A stretch of DNA of 64,000 bases, from assembly GCA_013398955.1 (NCBI GenBank), contig VWPU01008518.1:94448-158447 (forward strand). The letters run 5' to 3'. Within the stretch, counting starts at the first letter, position 1. Every line of letters begins with the position of its first letter. Source of the DNA: Callaeas wilsoni. Its lineage: Eukaryota > Chordata > Aves > Passeriformes > Callaeidae. This document shows positions 25,166-35,963 of this stretch, one piece after another. The notes under the pieces are model-generated. The model saw only the letters and a list, made by a program, of their open reading frames with translations. It was not told where the DNA came from and did not search any database. A program made the translations under genes and the position numbers.

Positions 25166-26155
25166 GGAGGGGCCAGAGTCGGGTGCAGGAAGAGAATCGC
25201 ATCGAACATCCGCATAGCCAAATAATTCTGCATCCCTTTAATGGAAAGAGTCATTATTTTCGTTACACGCATCCAACAAATTCTAAGTCATAGAATCTGC
25301 AAATTAAGGAAAATAAGAAGAGATGAAAGTGCTCGCCCTGATGTCTTTTTAAATAAGCTCAGATTTAAATCTATTTTTTTGTTATTTAGGTTTTTTGGAA
25401 GGAAATTATCTGGTGCCCCGCCCCTATCTCCTCACTCGTTGCCTGAAGCTTGGCCCCCCACAAACGGCCTGTTGGGAAACAGTTGCAGTTTTCAACACTC
25501 CTCACAGATATGCAATTCAGTGTTTCAGGAGCTGAAACACAGGTGCCGATCCCATGGGATTGGGTCGCTGCCCTCACAGACGGAAGCAAACCCGCCGTGG
25601 GCGCCGGGAGCAGGGACCTTTGTTTTAAGACTTTGAGAGATGGATGTAGATGAGACCCAGATTGTACAACCAGCCCAACAAGCCCAAGCAGCGGCTGACG
25701 ACCGGTGATGCCACTTACCTGCAATGTTTACACCGTAGTCACATAGATGTCAGGACTGCTTGATTCTTCCATCCGAATCCACACCGAGGACAGCGCTTCC
25801 CATCGAACACAAATGTGTTGCCTCTGGTTGAAATCGCAGCCCTGGAGTCCACTTCTCGGTGACTTATGTTTCATTTCGTTTTAACAATTGTTATTTCTAA
25901 ATTATGAAAATCTAAAAAAAAAAAAATTATATATATATATGGTTGGATTTGATGTCGTTCAGGATTACAGGAACAAAACTACGACACAATTCATTATGTG
26001 CAATCTACCAGATCCGTGGAGCTGTTTCCAATGTACGTGTGGTGTCATTGTGGTAAATAAGATGAAAAATGTATATCAGAAAAAAAAAAAATCTATCTTT
26101 AACATATAATGTGGTACATAAATATATCGAACAATAAAGAGAAAACATAGATGAT
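25166..26155 (+). other. SLC32A1: SLC32A1 3' UTR
   Basis: Non-coding sequence after the TAA stop. It becomes AT-rich towards the end, with an (AT)n tract near 25,927-25,940. The poly(A) signal AATAAA at 26,133-26,138 probably defines the transcript end at about 26,150. Confidence 0.7.
26133..26138 (+). terminator. SLC32A1: SLC32A1 poly(A) signal
   Basis: A canonical AATAAA lies about 970 bases after the stop codon, in AT-rich sequence and followed by T/G-rich sequence. It is the best candidate for the transcript 3' end. Confidence 0.65.
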
Positions 26156-26679
26156 GAGGCTGGCCTGGTTTGTGGGGGGCTCAGAGGAGCAGGGCAAGGC
26201 AGAGAGAGGTTCACCCCTGCCCATGTCGGGGCTACAACACATCCTCGGGCTAAGGGGAGGCAGCGCCGGCTTGCCATTGAAGGTGGCATTAAGCTGTTTG
26301 CAGGAGGTGAGACACATTTTTTGGGAAGAGGTCGTCTTACAGCTAGGGGTCGTGGGGCTGCTTTCATCCCCTCCTCAGAGTTTTGCTTTCCCCTGTAGAG
26401 CTCAGACTCCAGGGATGAATGGAGTTTTCAGATACGCCCCGAGGTTTTTGTTCTTGTGAAAGAGGGGAAAAAAACCCCAAACCTCACAAACAAACAAAGG
26501 GGGAGAAATAAACGAAATAAAGGGCTGGGTGTACCCCTGGCTTGATCCAAACTCACTAAACCCTGCCCACGGGTGTGGAGCATCGGACTGATCCCCGCTG
26601 CGGGCAAAGTCGCCACCCTGGGGAAAGTCAGCCCCACATCCACTCCTGTGACCGAAAACACCTCGATTTACATCATTTT
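26156..26679. other. Intergenic, no gene seen
   Basis: Spacer between the SLC32A1 3' end and the next CpG-rich block. Only short overlapping open frames are present. Confidence 0.5.
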
Positions 26680-27560
26680 AAAAGCCATAACAACTAGTTG
26701 TCCACCCGCTGCCGCTACACTGCGAAGACAAGGATGAGGGGACCCACCGGCAGCGCTCCCGCAGCACAGGCACAGCTGAGATCCCCGTGGGGCTCCTATT
26801 ATTGCCCCCAAACCCGGTCGAGCCCTGGCAGGGCTGGGATATCCCCCCTTCTCCCCCGTCCGGTCCGGTGTTAGCGGGCAGCTCCGCAATGCGGTACCGG
26901 GGGCGGGAGGGGGGTGTTGGCACAAGCTGGGAAAGGGGCCCCGGGCGGGAGCGAGGGATGTCCCTGCCCGGAGAAAAAGGCGTTTCGGGCGGCTTTCCGG
27001 GCAGCCTCCGAAAGAAAAGAGCAGGGGAGCTGTGGGGTCTATTCCGTGCGGGGACAGGGTTGTGTGGTGCCGGGGGTGGGTGAGTGCTGGAGGCATCGTG
27101 GTGGGGCGCCTGCCCCCCGAATTAGCCACATTTCCCTCCATGCCGGCACCCTTTCCTGGGGGCATCCAGCAACGTCCTATTCTATTCTCCAGCTCATCCC
27201 CATCATCTTCATGCTCACCCCTACCCCTATCCTCACCATTTGCATCCTCCTCAGCCCTGCTCCCACCCCGATGCAGGTGACCCGTGCTTGCCGCCCTGCC
27301 GCAGGCACCGACAGCCCGATCCGCCCCCGGCCCGGTGCGCTCCCCGCCCGCAGCCGCCTCGGAGCCGCCTCGGAGCCGCCACGGCGGCGCAGCGCCCTCG
27401 CCCGACGGCGCTCCCGGCCCGGAGCCACCGCATCCACAGTCGGGAGACGGGATGGGCCCGGCCCGGAGCCACCGCACCCATCCGCCCGCGAGGAGGGGAG
27501 CCAGCCCGCACGGGGCTTCTCTTCAGGGGTGCTCGCTGCTCTTGCTTCTGCCCTAAACTC
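26680..27560. promoter_or_regulatory. CpG-rich block 3' of SLC32A1 (orphan island)
   Basis: GC- and CpG-rich sequence with internal short repeats (GAGCCGCC and CGGAGCCACCGCA motifs recur at 27,360-27,480). Long overlapping open frames occur on both strands (245 codons plus, 269 codons minus), with no recognisable domain. It may be a promoter of an unannotated transcript or an intergenic CpG island. Confidence 0.5.
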
Positions 27561-30500
27561 TCTGTTCCAGCTCTGTTTTCTCCCCAGGGCGATGATAAGG
27601 GGCCAACACGGGAGGAGATCCAGCCCGTCCCCCTGCCCTGAGCTGGGCTGAGACCTCGGATCCTGAGAATAAGTGGAGAGCTGAGATTGCCTGGGACGTT
27701 AACGCACTGCTCTGCATATCTGTGGTTTGCATTGGCTTTGCACAGGGTGGTTTCAGGGTGTTTCTGTCTCTGAGTTCCCCACCAGGGAAGCAAAGGGACC
27801 CATGCCGTGCCGTGCCATGCCATGCCACAGCAGCACAGCAGCTGGCTCTCCTCTCCTGCGGGCAGCTTCTTGTGCCTGGATACAGGATGCTCATAGACTA
27901 ACCTGTCCTGGTCTTTGTGCTTTACAGGGGCCAAAAGTCCTCTGGTACAGGGTACATGATGATGGAAACCGCTTTAAGAAGCTTTAATGTCACAGAGGTT
28001 TTAAACCTAATTCAGCACTTTCATTTTCCTTCCCCTTGCGAGCAGAAGCGGCCCCTGCTGCACTTGGGGCTGTAAGAAGGTTTGTGCCCCTTTTGTGACA
28101 GTGAGGGGAAAGTCAGGGATCCTCGCTCCTATCCTTCAGGGTGAAGAATAGGGAAACATAAGCAGGGTGCCCTTACCCCCTGCAAGGGCACCTCATATCC
28201 CTGAGCTCCCCAGGCTCCTGCTTCCAGGGAGACACTCCCGGCTGGAGGAGCTCCGGGAGGCGTGGGTGCCGCCCGGCAGCAGCAGGCGGTGCAGCTCCCG
28301 GGGAGCACAGGGCACCTCAGCGTCTGGCTCGCTGCAGCTTTCAGCTGTGGCGAAGCCAGCGATTACGGAGAGAGCCCCAACGGGCTTTGTCTCGCTGTCA
28401 GCTCTGCTCAGGCGCTTCCCTCCGTGCTCCTGCCGGGAGCCGGCGCTCGCCGGCGGCTGACGTGCGACCAGCTTGCGAAACGAGCCGGCTCTGCAAGCCG
28501 AGCCATAACAGAGGCTTTGTCCTCTAAGCTTGTCCGTGGCTGGAGCGAACGCAGCTGTTGGTGCAACACTTGTACCTTGGGCTTGGAACACGGGCAGCCC
28601 CTCCAGCCCGTCGCAGCACACATTTTGATGCTGTGCTGGTGCTGGCGAAAGCCTTCGTGAGCCCACTGCTATGGGACATGTGCTGCCCTGACAGCAAGGG
28701 ATGCAGCGGAGTGAGGAAAATAACCCCCCAAAATAGCAGCAGGTTTAACTTGAACAAAGCAGAAATCTTCTGAAAAGCCAGTGCGATGGCAAAGTCTGAT
28801 CTGTGTTCCAAATGGCTTTTGTCTGCAGCTTTGTAGCTTCTGGTCATGTGCTGCAACAATCCTCTCTAAACCTTCTCACTCTGAAGACCAGACAAACAAA
28901 GGCCTTCTCTGCACTACCAGGGAACGGATTTATTTCTCTCTGTGTCTTTACAGTTCCTCAAACACAATAGGGACCTCTATTTGGGCTTGTTTCCTGAGAC
29001 ATGAGGGTAATACCAAATCTCTGTTGCCCTCACGCATCCACACAGCTGTGCCACCCAACGGGACCATCAGTGGGAGCTGGAGTGAGGTGGGGCTGAGCCC
29101 ACCCCTCCCTGTGTGCAGAGGGCAGGTACGGCTCTGCCTTCTCCTCACACATATGGAGCCAGAGACCTTGGCGGTGGTGGCAGCTGGATATCTTGGCTTT
29201 ATGAAGTTTGGATGCTCCACATCACCTATTCCAGGCTATTTCAGAAAATGCTTATTTTGACGGTGGCACCACTGTTCTCCATCAACTGATTTTGTACATC
29301 TTTGGAGTTTGTGTTTTAGGTGAGGAGCTGGAGGCTCTACCAATGACTCCACCAACACTCTCATCTGTCAGACTCTTGTTTGGGCACCCACACAGGAATG
29401 TGTGACCACTGGTGTTGGGCTCCAGCCGAAGGGAAGGGAGAGGAATGGAGAAACTGGGGAAGGCATGGAGGGCAGTAGATTTTGGCTCTAAGAGTGCTCC
29501 TCTAGACTCAGTTCCGATGTGCGCATGGGTCTGGATCCTTCTTGGCTGTTCAGGTTGTTGTTCCTCCAAGTGAGTGGCCCAGGATGGGAGCGTGGAGCCA
29601 CAGAGGGGGGACACTCGGGAGGCAGAAGGGAGATTGTAGGATGTCACACCTGCACAGATCAGGCGTGTAAAAGTCCCTGGATCTTTTGCCCCTCCGTGCT
29701 GCCAGAGGACAAGGCTCCCCCTCACCCAGCTCTTTCCTGTCTGGCAAGGTCTGTGGGTTGCTGGGGGATTGGCAACAGGTCATGTCCACAGCCAGGAGGT
29801 CTTGCAGGCGTTTGGGAGGTGACCCATGCCTCATTACCTCCGCTGGCACCTGGCATGTGACCCGGCACAGCCTTCGGCAAACAGAGCACTTTGTTCTGAC
29901 CCTTTGCACTTCCCTGCCAGTGAGCTGCCCTCTAATCCCCCCAAGGAGGGATTTTCCTCTCCCATTCCAGCTCCCTGTGCCTTGGTCCCCTCGGAGAGCG
30001 GTCCAGGGTAATAATTTACTGCCTGCCACAAGCCACTCCTTCGGACTTTTTCTTCGACCTTCAGACTGCATTGCCAAAATAAAAACAACGGGAGGGAGAG
30101 CGGTACAGGCTGCTTCCCACAGCGAGAGTGTGGCAGTGCCCACCAGTCCTGCTGCCGGAGCCCAGGAGCCCTGTCTCTGCAGGTAATGCCCATTTGCTTT
30201 CTCTGGGATGATTGCAACCTTCCTTTCTTTTAATGAGTTCCTGAACCCCTTTGGGAGCAGCAGAGGTTTTTGTGAAGGACTCGCTCCTTGCTGCCAGGAG
30301 CCCCGCTGGCCTGTGGAAGAGCTGCTCCCCAGGGCCAGCAGCTGGAAGTGGAGGGGGGTTGAGCTCCAGCAGTGGGGTTGTTTCCCAGCTGTGGAGAAAC
30401 CCAGGGGGGAGACAAGCAGCCTCCTTGCTCCACCTGCAAACTAGCTGGGAAGATTTCTGGTGTTAACTGTGCCTCCCCCGGGGAACTTCCACCAAAGGAA

Positions 30501-33500
30501 CTTCTATCACCTTGCTTGTCCCTGCAGCCCCACATCAGCTCACCTGGGAGAGCTCCTGTGGGGAGCACCCACGAGTGTTTCTGATCTGGGTAATTTCAGG
30601 GGCTGGCAGATCAGCAGAGACCAACTGTGTGTGTGTCCACAAGTTCCTGGGCCACCTGCACATGGAAAGGAGCCTTGGGCTCCACTGGGGTTTGCAGGCA
30701 GCACCAGAAGGGTGAAGCTTACACCAGAAATTTCAGGTTGTGTTGGCTGTGCTCTCCTGGGCTGTGCGAGTCTCTGGGGCCTGGAGAAGCTCAGGGGTGT
30801 CCAGCAGCCTTCTAACAGAGCATTCCCAAACCCCTCGCTGGCAGGACAGGGAGAGCTGTTCCTGCTCGGTTCCAGAGCAGGGGAACAGAGCTGGGCTTGG
30901 CAGATTTCAGGACAGCTCTGCTGCTCTTGTACAGGGCTCACAGGTCCTGGCAGTGCCTTGAGCCCAGCTTGGACTGGGCTGCTCACTGGATCTATACGTG
31001 TAACTCTGCTGGAGACAATCTCTGGCTGTGCCAGCACCAGTTGCTTCCCGGGATTTGCATGTGGATAAAAAGGGGTGAAAACCCGGATCCCATGCAGTGG
31101 AGCTGGAGCTGGCAGCTCTCAGGGATGGAGCAGGCAGAGGGGAGGCATTCCCAGGGTCACTGCACCCACAGCTTCTCCTGATGAAGCCGGTGTTGTGCCG
31201 GCAGCGAGGGGCCTGGGTTTGGGCAGTGCAGCTCTCAGAGCCACTTCTGAGCTGCTAAACCAATCCAGGAACCTGGATTCCTGCTCAATCCAGCCAGGAA
31301 CCTGCCTCTCTGCCCTTGTCCCCACCAGGCTGAGCACCTCTGGGACTTGAGCTGTGGGTGGTGGCCCTGTGTCACACTGACCTGTGCTACAGGGGAAAAG
31401 AGGTATTCACCCCAAAAAGCAGGTTTTGGGGTTTGTGTATTTTGGGTTTGTTATTTTTTTAAAGGTCCTAAAGCACCTGTAATGTGTCCTGAATTGCTGC
31501 TGGGAAGGAGAGGAGGGGACAGCAAACAGGAGAGTTGAGCGTTCCCCAAGGACAAAGCTGGCCAGGAAGGGCCACTTACAATCAGGCTGCTTCCAATGGT
31601 GTGTTATTTATTCACTGAGAATGTGCCTACACTTGAAAACCACTTGGGAGCAAAAAAAGTCCCAGCCAATTAATTTAATGGCAATAACAAGGAATTTATT
31701 CTGTGGAAGATGTAAAGGCTTTACAAGAGATCAGTAATATTCTGCCACATTCATATTTACAGAAACAGAGGCACAAAAAGTGGCAAGAGTTCCTCAAATC
31801 AGGTCCTTTGGAATAAAAACCTGATCCCCAGTGGTCTTCTCTTGTCTCCTTTCTCCAAAATGTGGGGAAATATCCCAGCACCTATGTGGGATTCCTTGGC
31901 AAAATCAAAGGCAAAGCCTCAGGCAGAGCCCTGGTTTTTGAAGCTGAAAAAAAAATGTAGAGAGGTAAAAAAAAAACTATTTTAAAGAGCTGCAATGGTC
32001 AAAAATAATCCACTTAGTCTTTCATGAATCCTTCTAAAATGAACAAATAGCCTCTGAGCTTTTAAAGAACATCCCATCCCATCCCGTCCCTTACCCAGCA
32101 GAGATAACTGAGTAGCCAAACATTTCAGGTCACCTTTCACTGCAGATGCACGGACTCTTGCTTTGTGCTCGCTAGAGAAGTATTTGTTTTACTCTTATCT
32201 GGACCTTCCCTGCAATTCCAATTGCTCAGGACTGTGTGGTTCCACTTCAGTGATTCTTTTATGATTATGGTTATGGATATTGCTAGATAGGGAGATTAGG
32301 ATTATCTTTCCCTGTAAAATAGCATATAAAATACTGTAAGAGAGAGAGGGTATTTCTCTGCGTGTAGAGACAATGGTCTGGACCTGTTGTCCCCACTGGA
32401 TGTGTCCTGTCCTGGAGAAGCTGCAAATGTGGCTTCCCTGGGATGGCCCTTCCTGAAGGGATCCAACTCAGCCACGGAAGGACCACACAGACCCTGACCC
32501 CTTATACAGCCTGGGGAAGTGAAGGCAGCTTCCCTCCCTCGGGGGAAAAGAAGATGTTTCCAAGTACTGACAATGTCTGGAGGCTCTGAGCTGTGCCGGT
32601 CCAGCTGAAAAAATTCCCTCTCTGTGACCAGAGCTTGCTCCCCCCATGGCCTGGCCAGGTCCAGGCAGGAGGTGTGCACAGAAGGGGTTAAATTGCCCGA
32701 GAGCTGCTCCTCACCTTTGAACTCAGGTCCAGCCAGAGGTTTTCCTGGCACAGATGTGGAAGGCAGGGAAAGAGCAGCCAGGCACAGAAGACCAGCAATG
32801 CTGGCAAAACCCAGCTCTGACATTAGCAGCTCTCCAGCCTCACCAGAACTGTTTAATTTTGTTTAGGAGTGCATGAATGCTGGGCAGGAGAATGGGCCAA
32901 GGTCAGTGCTGGTGTAAGGGGCACGGCCACCATGGTGGCACCTGCAGGGACACGTGTCTGTGTGATGTGTGTGCCCCACAAGTGCCCCCACACTCAGAGG
33001 TCCCTTCGGCATGGCACAAACCTGTCCTGCCATGGCACGGGCAATGATGGGTAAGGGACAAGAGCTGCTGCAGTGGGTGACTGGCTGTGGGCACACAGGA
33101 CAGGGCAAGAGGAAAGTCTCACCTCTGACACGTGGGGAGGGCTGGAGGCTAACCCTGCTCACACCTACCTGTCCCACTCACGTCATCATGGTGACAACTG
33201 CTCAGCCCGGTGACCTCTCCAGGGAGAGTCACAGAGCTCCGGAGGCAAAGCCCTTTGCACCTGCCCCAGGCATCTGGTGGTGTCTGATGCTGAATTTCCA
33301 GTGAGAACCTGCCCTACACTGGGGATTTACTGCTGGGCCATGTGTCTCTGTGTATCCAGGGAATGTTTTCTCCTGTGCCAGGGAGCCACCAGTGTCAGGG
33401 CAGTCACCTCGGGTACAGGTAGGGTAAACTGGGTTTCAGGTCCTCAAAAGCATCTAAAGACAAAATCCTTCCCCAAGAGCAGAAATACATGAATTTAACA

Positions 33501-33750
33501 GTTCTTGGCTAAATTTCTTCTGTGGTACAGAAGCCAAACCACTTGGCTCTCTTCCATTCCCTCTGTCTGCCAGTCCCAAAGCACTTTGTCACCGGGGTGA
33601 CGGCAGAGCCCCCCAGTGACCCCCACCAGACTGAATGCTGGGTGGGTGCTGCCCAGACGAGGGTCAGCAGCTGTCCCTGTGTCCCTGAGCCGTGCCTGGC
33701 TGGCAGGCAGCCCGTGCTGCACCCAAGGACTTGTTTCTGTTCTCACTCCT
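27561..33750. other. Intergenic, no gene assigned
   Basis: About 6 kb with many open frames of 60-202 codons on both strands, none with recognisable domains or a consistent exon chain. A second moderately CpG-rich stretch lies at about 28,170-28,560. Bases 30,230-31,350 are GC-rich and unusually open on both strands, but the frames are Gly/Ser/Pro/Trp-rich and look non-coding. L3MBTL1, the neighbour on this side of SGK2 in human, was looked for by eye (MBT-repeat motifs) and not seen. Confidence 0.45.
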
Positions 33751-33766
33751 GCGCCCTTCACCTCTG

Positions 33767-33925
33767 CAGACGGAGGAACATCTGCGTGCTCTGCTTCCCG
33801 AGGACACGCGGCGCCAGCAGCTGAATTCCTGCCCCAGCTGTAAGGAGAGGAGATTATTTCGGCTGGCTTATGCTCGTGGCCTGGATGGAGCCCCCCTCCA
33901 CTGCCCTGGGCAAGACGAAGGGTAA
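33767..33925 (+). other. Exon-like segment, unrecognised
   Basis: A strong acceptor context (long pyrimidine run ending CACCTCTGCAG) is followed by a 53-codon frame ending in TAA at 33,923-33,925. It has charged, helix-like content (EEHLRALLPEDTRRQQLN) and a Cys-Pro-Ser-Cys pair. I do not recognise it, and no partner exon or poly(A) signal was found close by. It may be a decayed terminal exon or chance. Confidence 0.2.
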
Positions 33926-35886
33926 TGCTGCTGCATGGCACGGTGTCACTAAGCCCTGGGCAGGGCGAGGGCATGGAGAAGGCTTCCCCACGGAGGTGTC
34001 CCACAAGTGCTGGGCTGCAGAGCCCTCCTGGTGGGCTCCAGCTGGGCTCAGCCTGCCCAGCAAGGGCTGCAGGGAGCCTGGTTCCCACGGGACACGCACA
34101 GGGGACTCGGGAGGTGTTGGTGTGCAAGAGGAGGTGGCACCTTTGCCTTGCACACCCGGCCCTGAGTGACACCCAGCCCTGGAGTGTCACTGACCCTCAC
34201 AGAGGGGGTAGGAGGGACAAAACAGGCCCAATGACACTTTCCCCATCACTATCTGTCATCAGATTAGGTGTTTTATGCATTTTAACTGTTAAAATTTTCC
34301 TTATGGGATCCTTCTGCTTTCTCTTCTTTAGATAGGATGTGTTTTTACTTAAAGATGCCTTTTTCAATGGAAATTAAAATCAATTAGATTTTGTTGATAA
34401 CACCAAAATTTTCATTAAAGAAACAAAAGCAGAAGGCACTGACTAGAAAATGTAAGTTAACAGATGAAATTATTCTGAAATTTGACCATTTCAATGCAAG
34501 TGGAGGCAAAGCTGAAGAAAAGGAAAACATATTAAGGGATATTCGAGAAGATGTCAAGGCTAATAGATTGAGAATATTGGCTGAGCAAAAAATCAGGTTT
34601 TGACCTGAGACAAGGCAACACTTCAAGCAAAACTCTGTTTTCCCTCCCTCATTACATGTGGCACTAATCACCTCAGATGTTCCAGATGATCTCCCTCTGG
34701 TAGCTGCAGTCTGGGGTGAGGGACCTCTCCCATGGTGGGCAGCCCTTCTGCTCCCCACAGGGAATGCTGCCCACAGCCCAGCTTTTACCTCCTTGTACCC
34801 ATCACTGAGATGGCTCTGCAAGCTGCTTTCCTGCTGCTGCAGCTGCACACAGGGAGATTTTATAGGAAACTACAATGGAAGCAAAAGCGACTGCTTTATT
34901 TTTAATGAAGAGAGAGAAGACACCAGCCCTTCTCCCAGCTCTCCTTTTGCTCAGAGCTCAGTCTCTGGTCTCTCAAATCGCCAGGCTCCCCATTTGCAGT
35001 TAATAGTTCTGAAAAGCACCAACCTGGCTGCAGCCCTCCAGGGTCCCTGAGGACATTGTAAAAAGCAGCTTCTTCAGGGTTTGACCTGAACCAAATGCCA
35101 GGCTTGACCTTCCTCCCAGCCACTGGACAGTGGACAAATTTCCAGCTGACTTGTAAAAAATTATTCAGAACACCTGAGCTGCCTGCCAGGCTGTAATTTG
35201 CTCCTACCCACCACCTGCACCTCTTGTCCCCACCCAAAACTATCCCTCCCACCTAAATCTCACTCCTTGGGTATAGCTAGCAGGTGTCTCTTCATCTTTT
35301 GCAGCTGGTCAGCCTTTCCTGCTCTCTTTAAAGTGCTGCAGTGAGGCACTGACAGTGGCACAATCACTTTGAGGAGTTGAGGGTGGTTGTGTTCAGGGGT
35401 TAAATGAACTGCTGCAGGAACCAAAGCTGTTCCCCTCTGGGCTTTAGGAAGAAGCTTTGGGCTCCTGGCCCAGCAGGGTGGGCTGGTGCAAGGATGGGAA
35501 GTGTGGGGGATGAGAGGTCTCTGTGCTCACTGGTTGTGGACTGCTTCCCGTGCTTCAGAACTCAGCCTCTGGGAGATGTGCTCCCAGGTATGTTTGACTT
35601 GTTTTCACGGAATTATTTCTCTGCAAAGTGCTTCAAGCTTTAGCCACCTGCCGTTTTCTTTAAGTTCTGCATGTAGCTTTTCTCTAAAATTTTGAGGATT
35701 GGCTGTCTGTGGGCTCCAGCTTGCCCCGAGCCAGGGCTGCTTGCCAGGGCTCCTGTTCTGGTTTGCAGTGTCCCTGGGGTGTAGGGAACAGGATCTGCAG
35801 GAGAAGACTGAACAAGCCGGGAGCTCTCCAGGGAGTGGCTAAGAAAGCTTCCCCAAATGTAAAAGTGCTTTAAAGTTTTTACTAAC
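33926..35886. other. Intergenic, no gene assigned
   Basis: Contains an open frame at 34,391-34,603 (plus) with strongly charged content (KENILRDIREDVKANRLRIL) in AT-rich DNA. It has no start context or splice sites that I trust. No recognised mobile element. Confidence 0.4.
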
Positions 35887-35963
35887 CTCGTCCTGGACTT
35901 GCTGCAGCGTCTCAATGGGAATGCAAGTGGAGTTCAGTACTAGCTTGCAGCTACCTCTTAGAT
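35887..35963 (-). other. Exon-like segment, minus strand
   Basis: On the minus strand, CTGCTACAG precedes a 77-nt segment followed by the donor GAG|GTTAGT. One frame is open through it (GSCKLVLNSTCIPIETLQQ). No adjoining exons were located and the translation is not recognised. Confidence 0.2.

Noticed and set aside
26668..27934. Long frames on both strands in the CpG-rich block 3' of SLC32A1
   Set aside because: Open on both strands, low complexity, no family; treated as an island rather than genes.
30460..31068. Plus-strand frame of 202 codons
   Set aside because: Trp/Gly/Ser-rich content, mirrored by a 165-codon minus frame, no splice or start context; looks like chance in GC-rich DNA.
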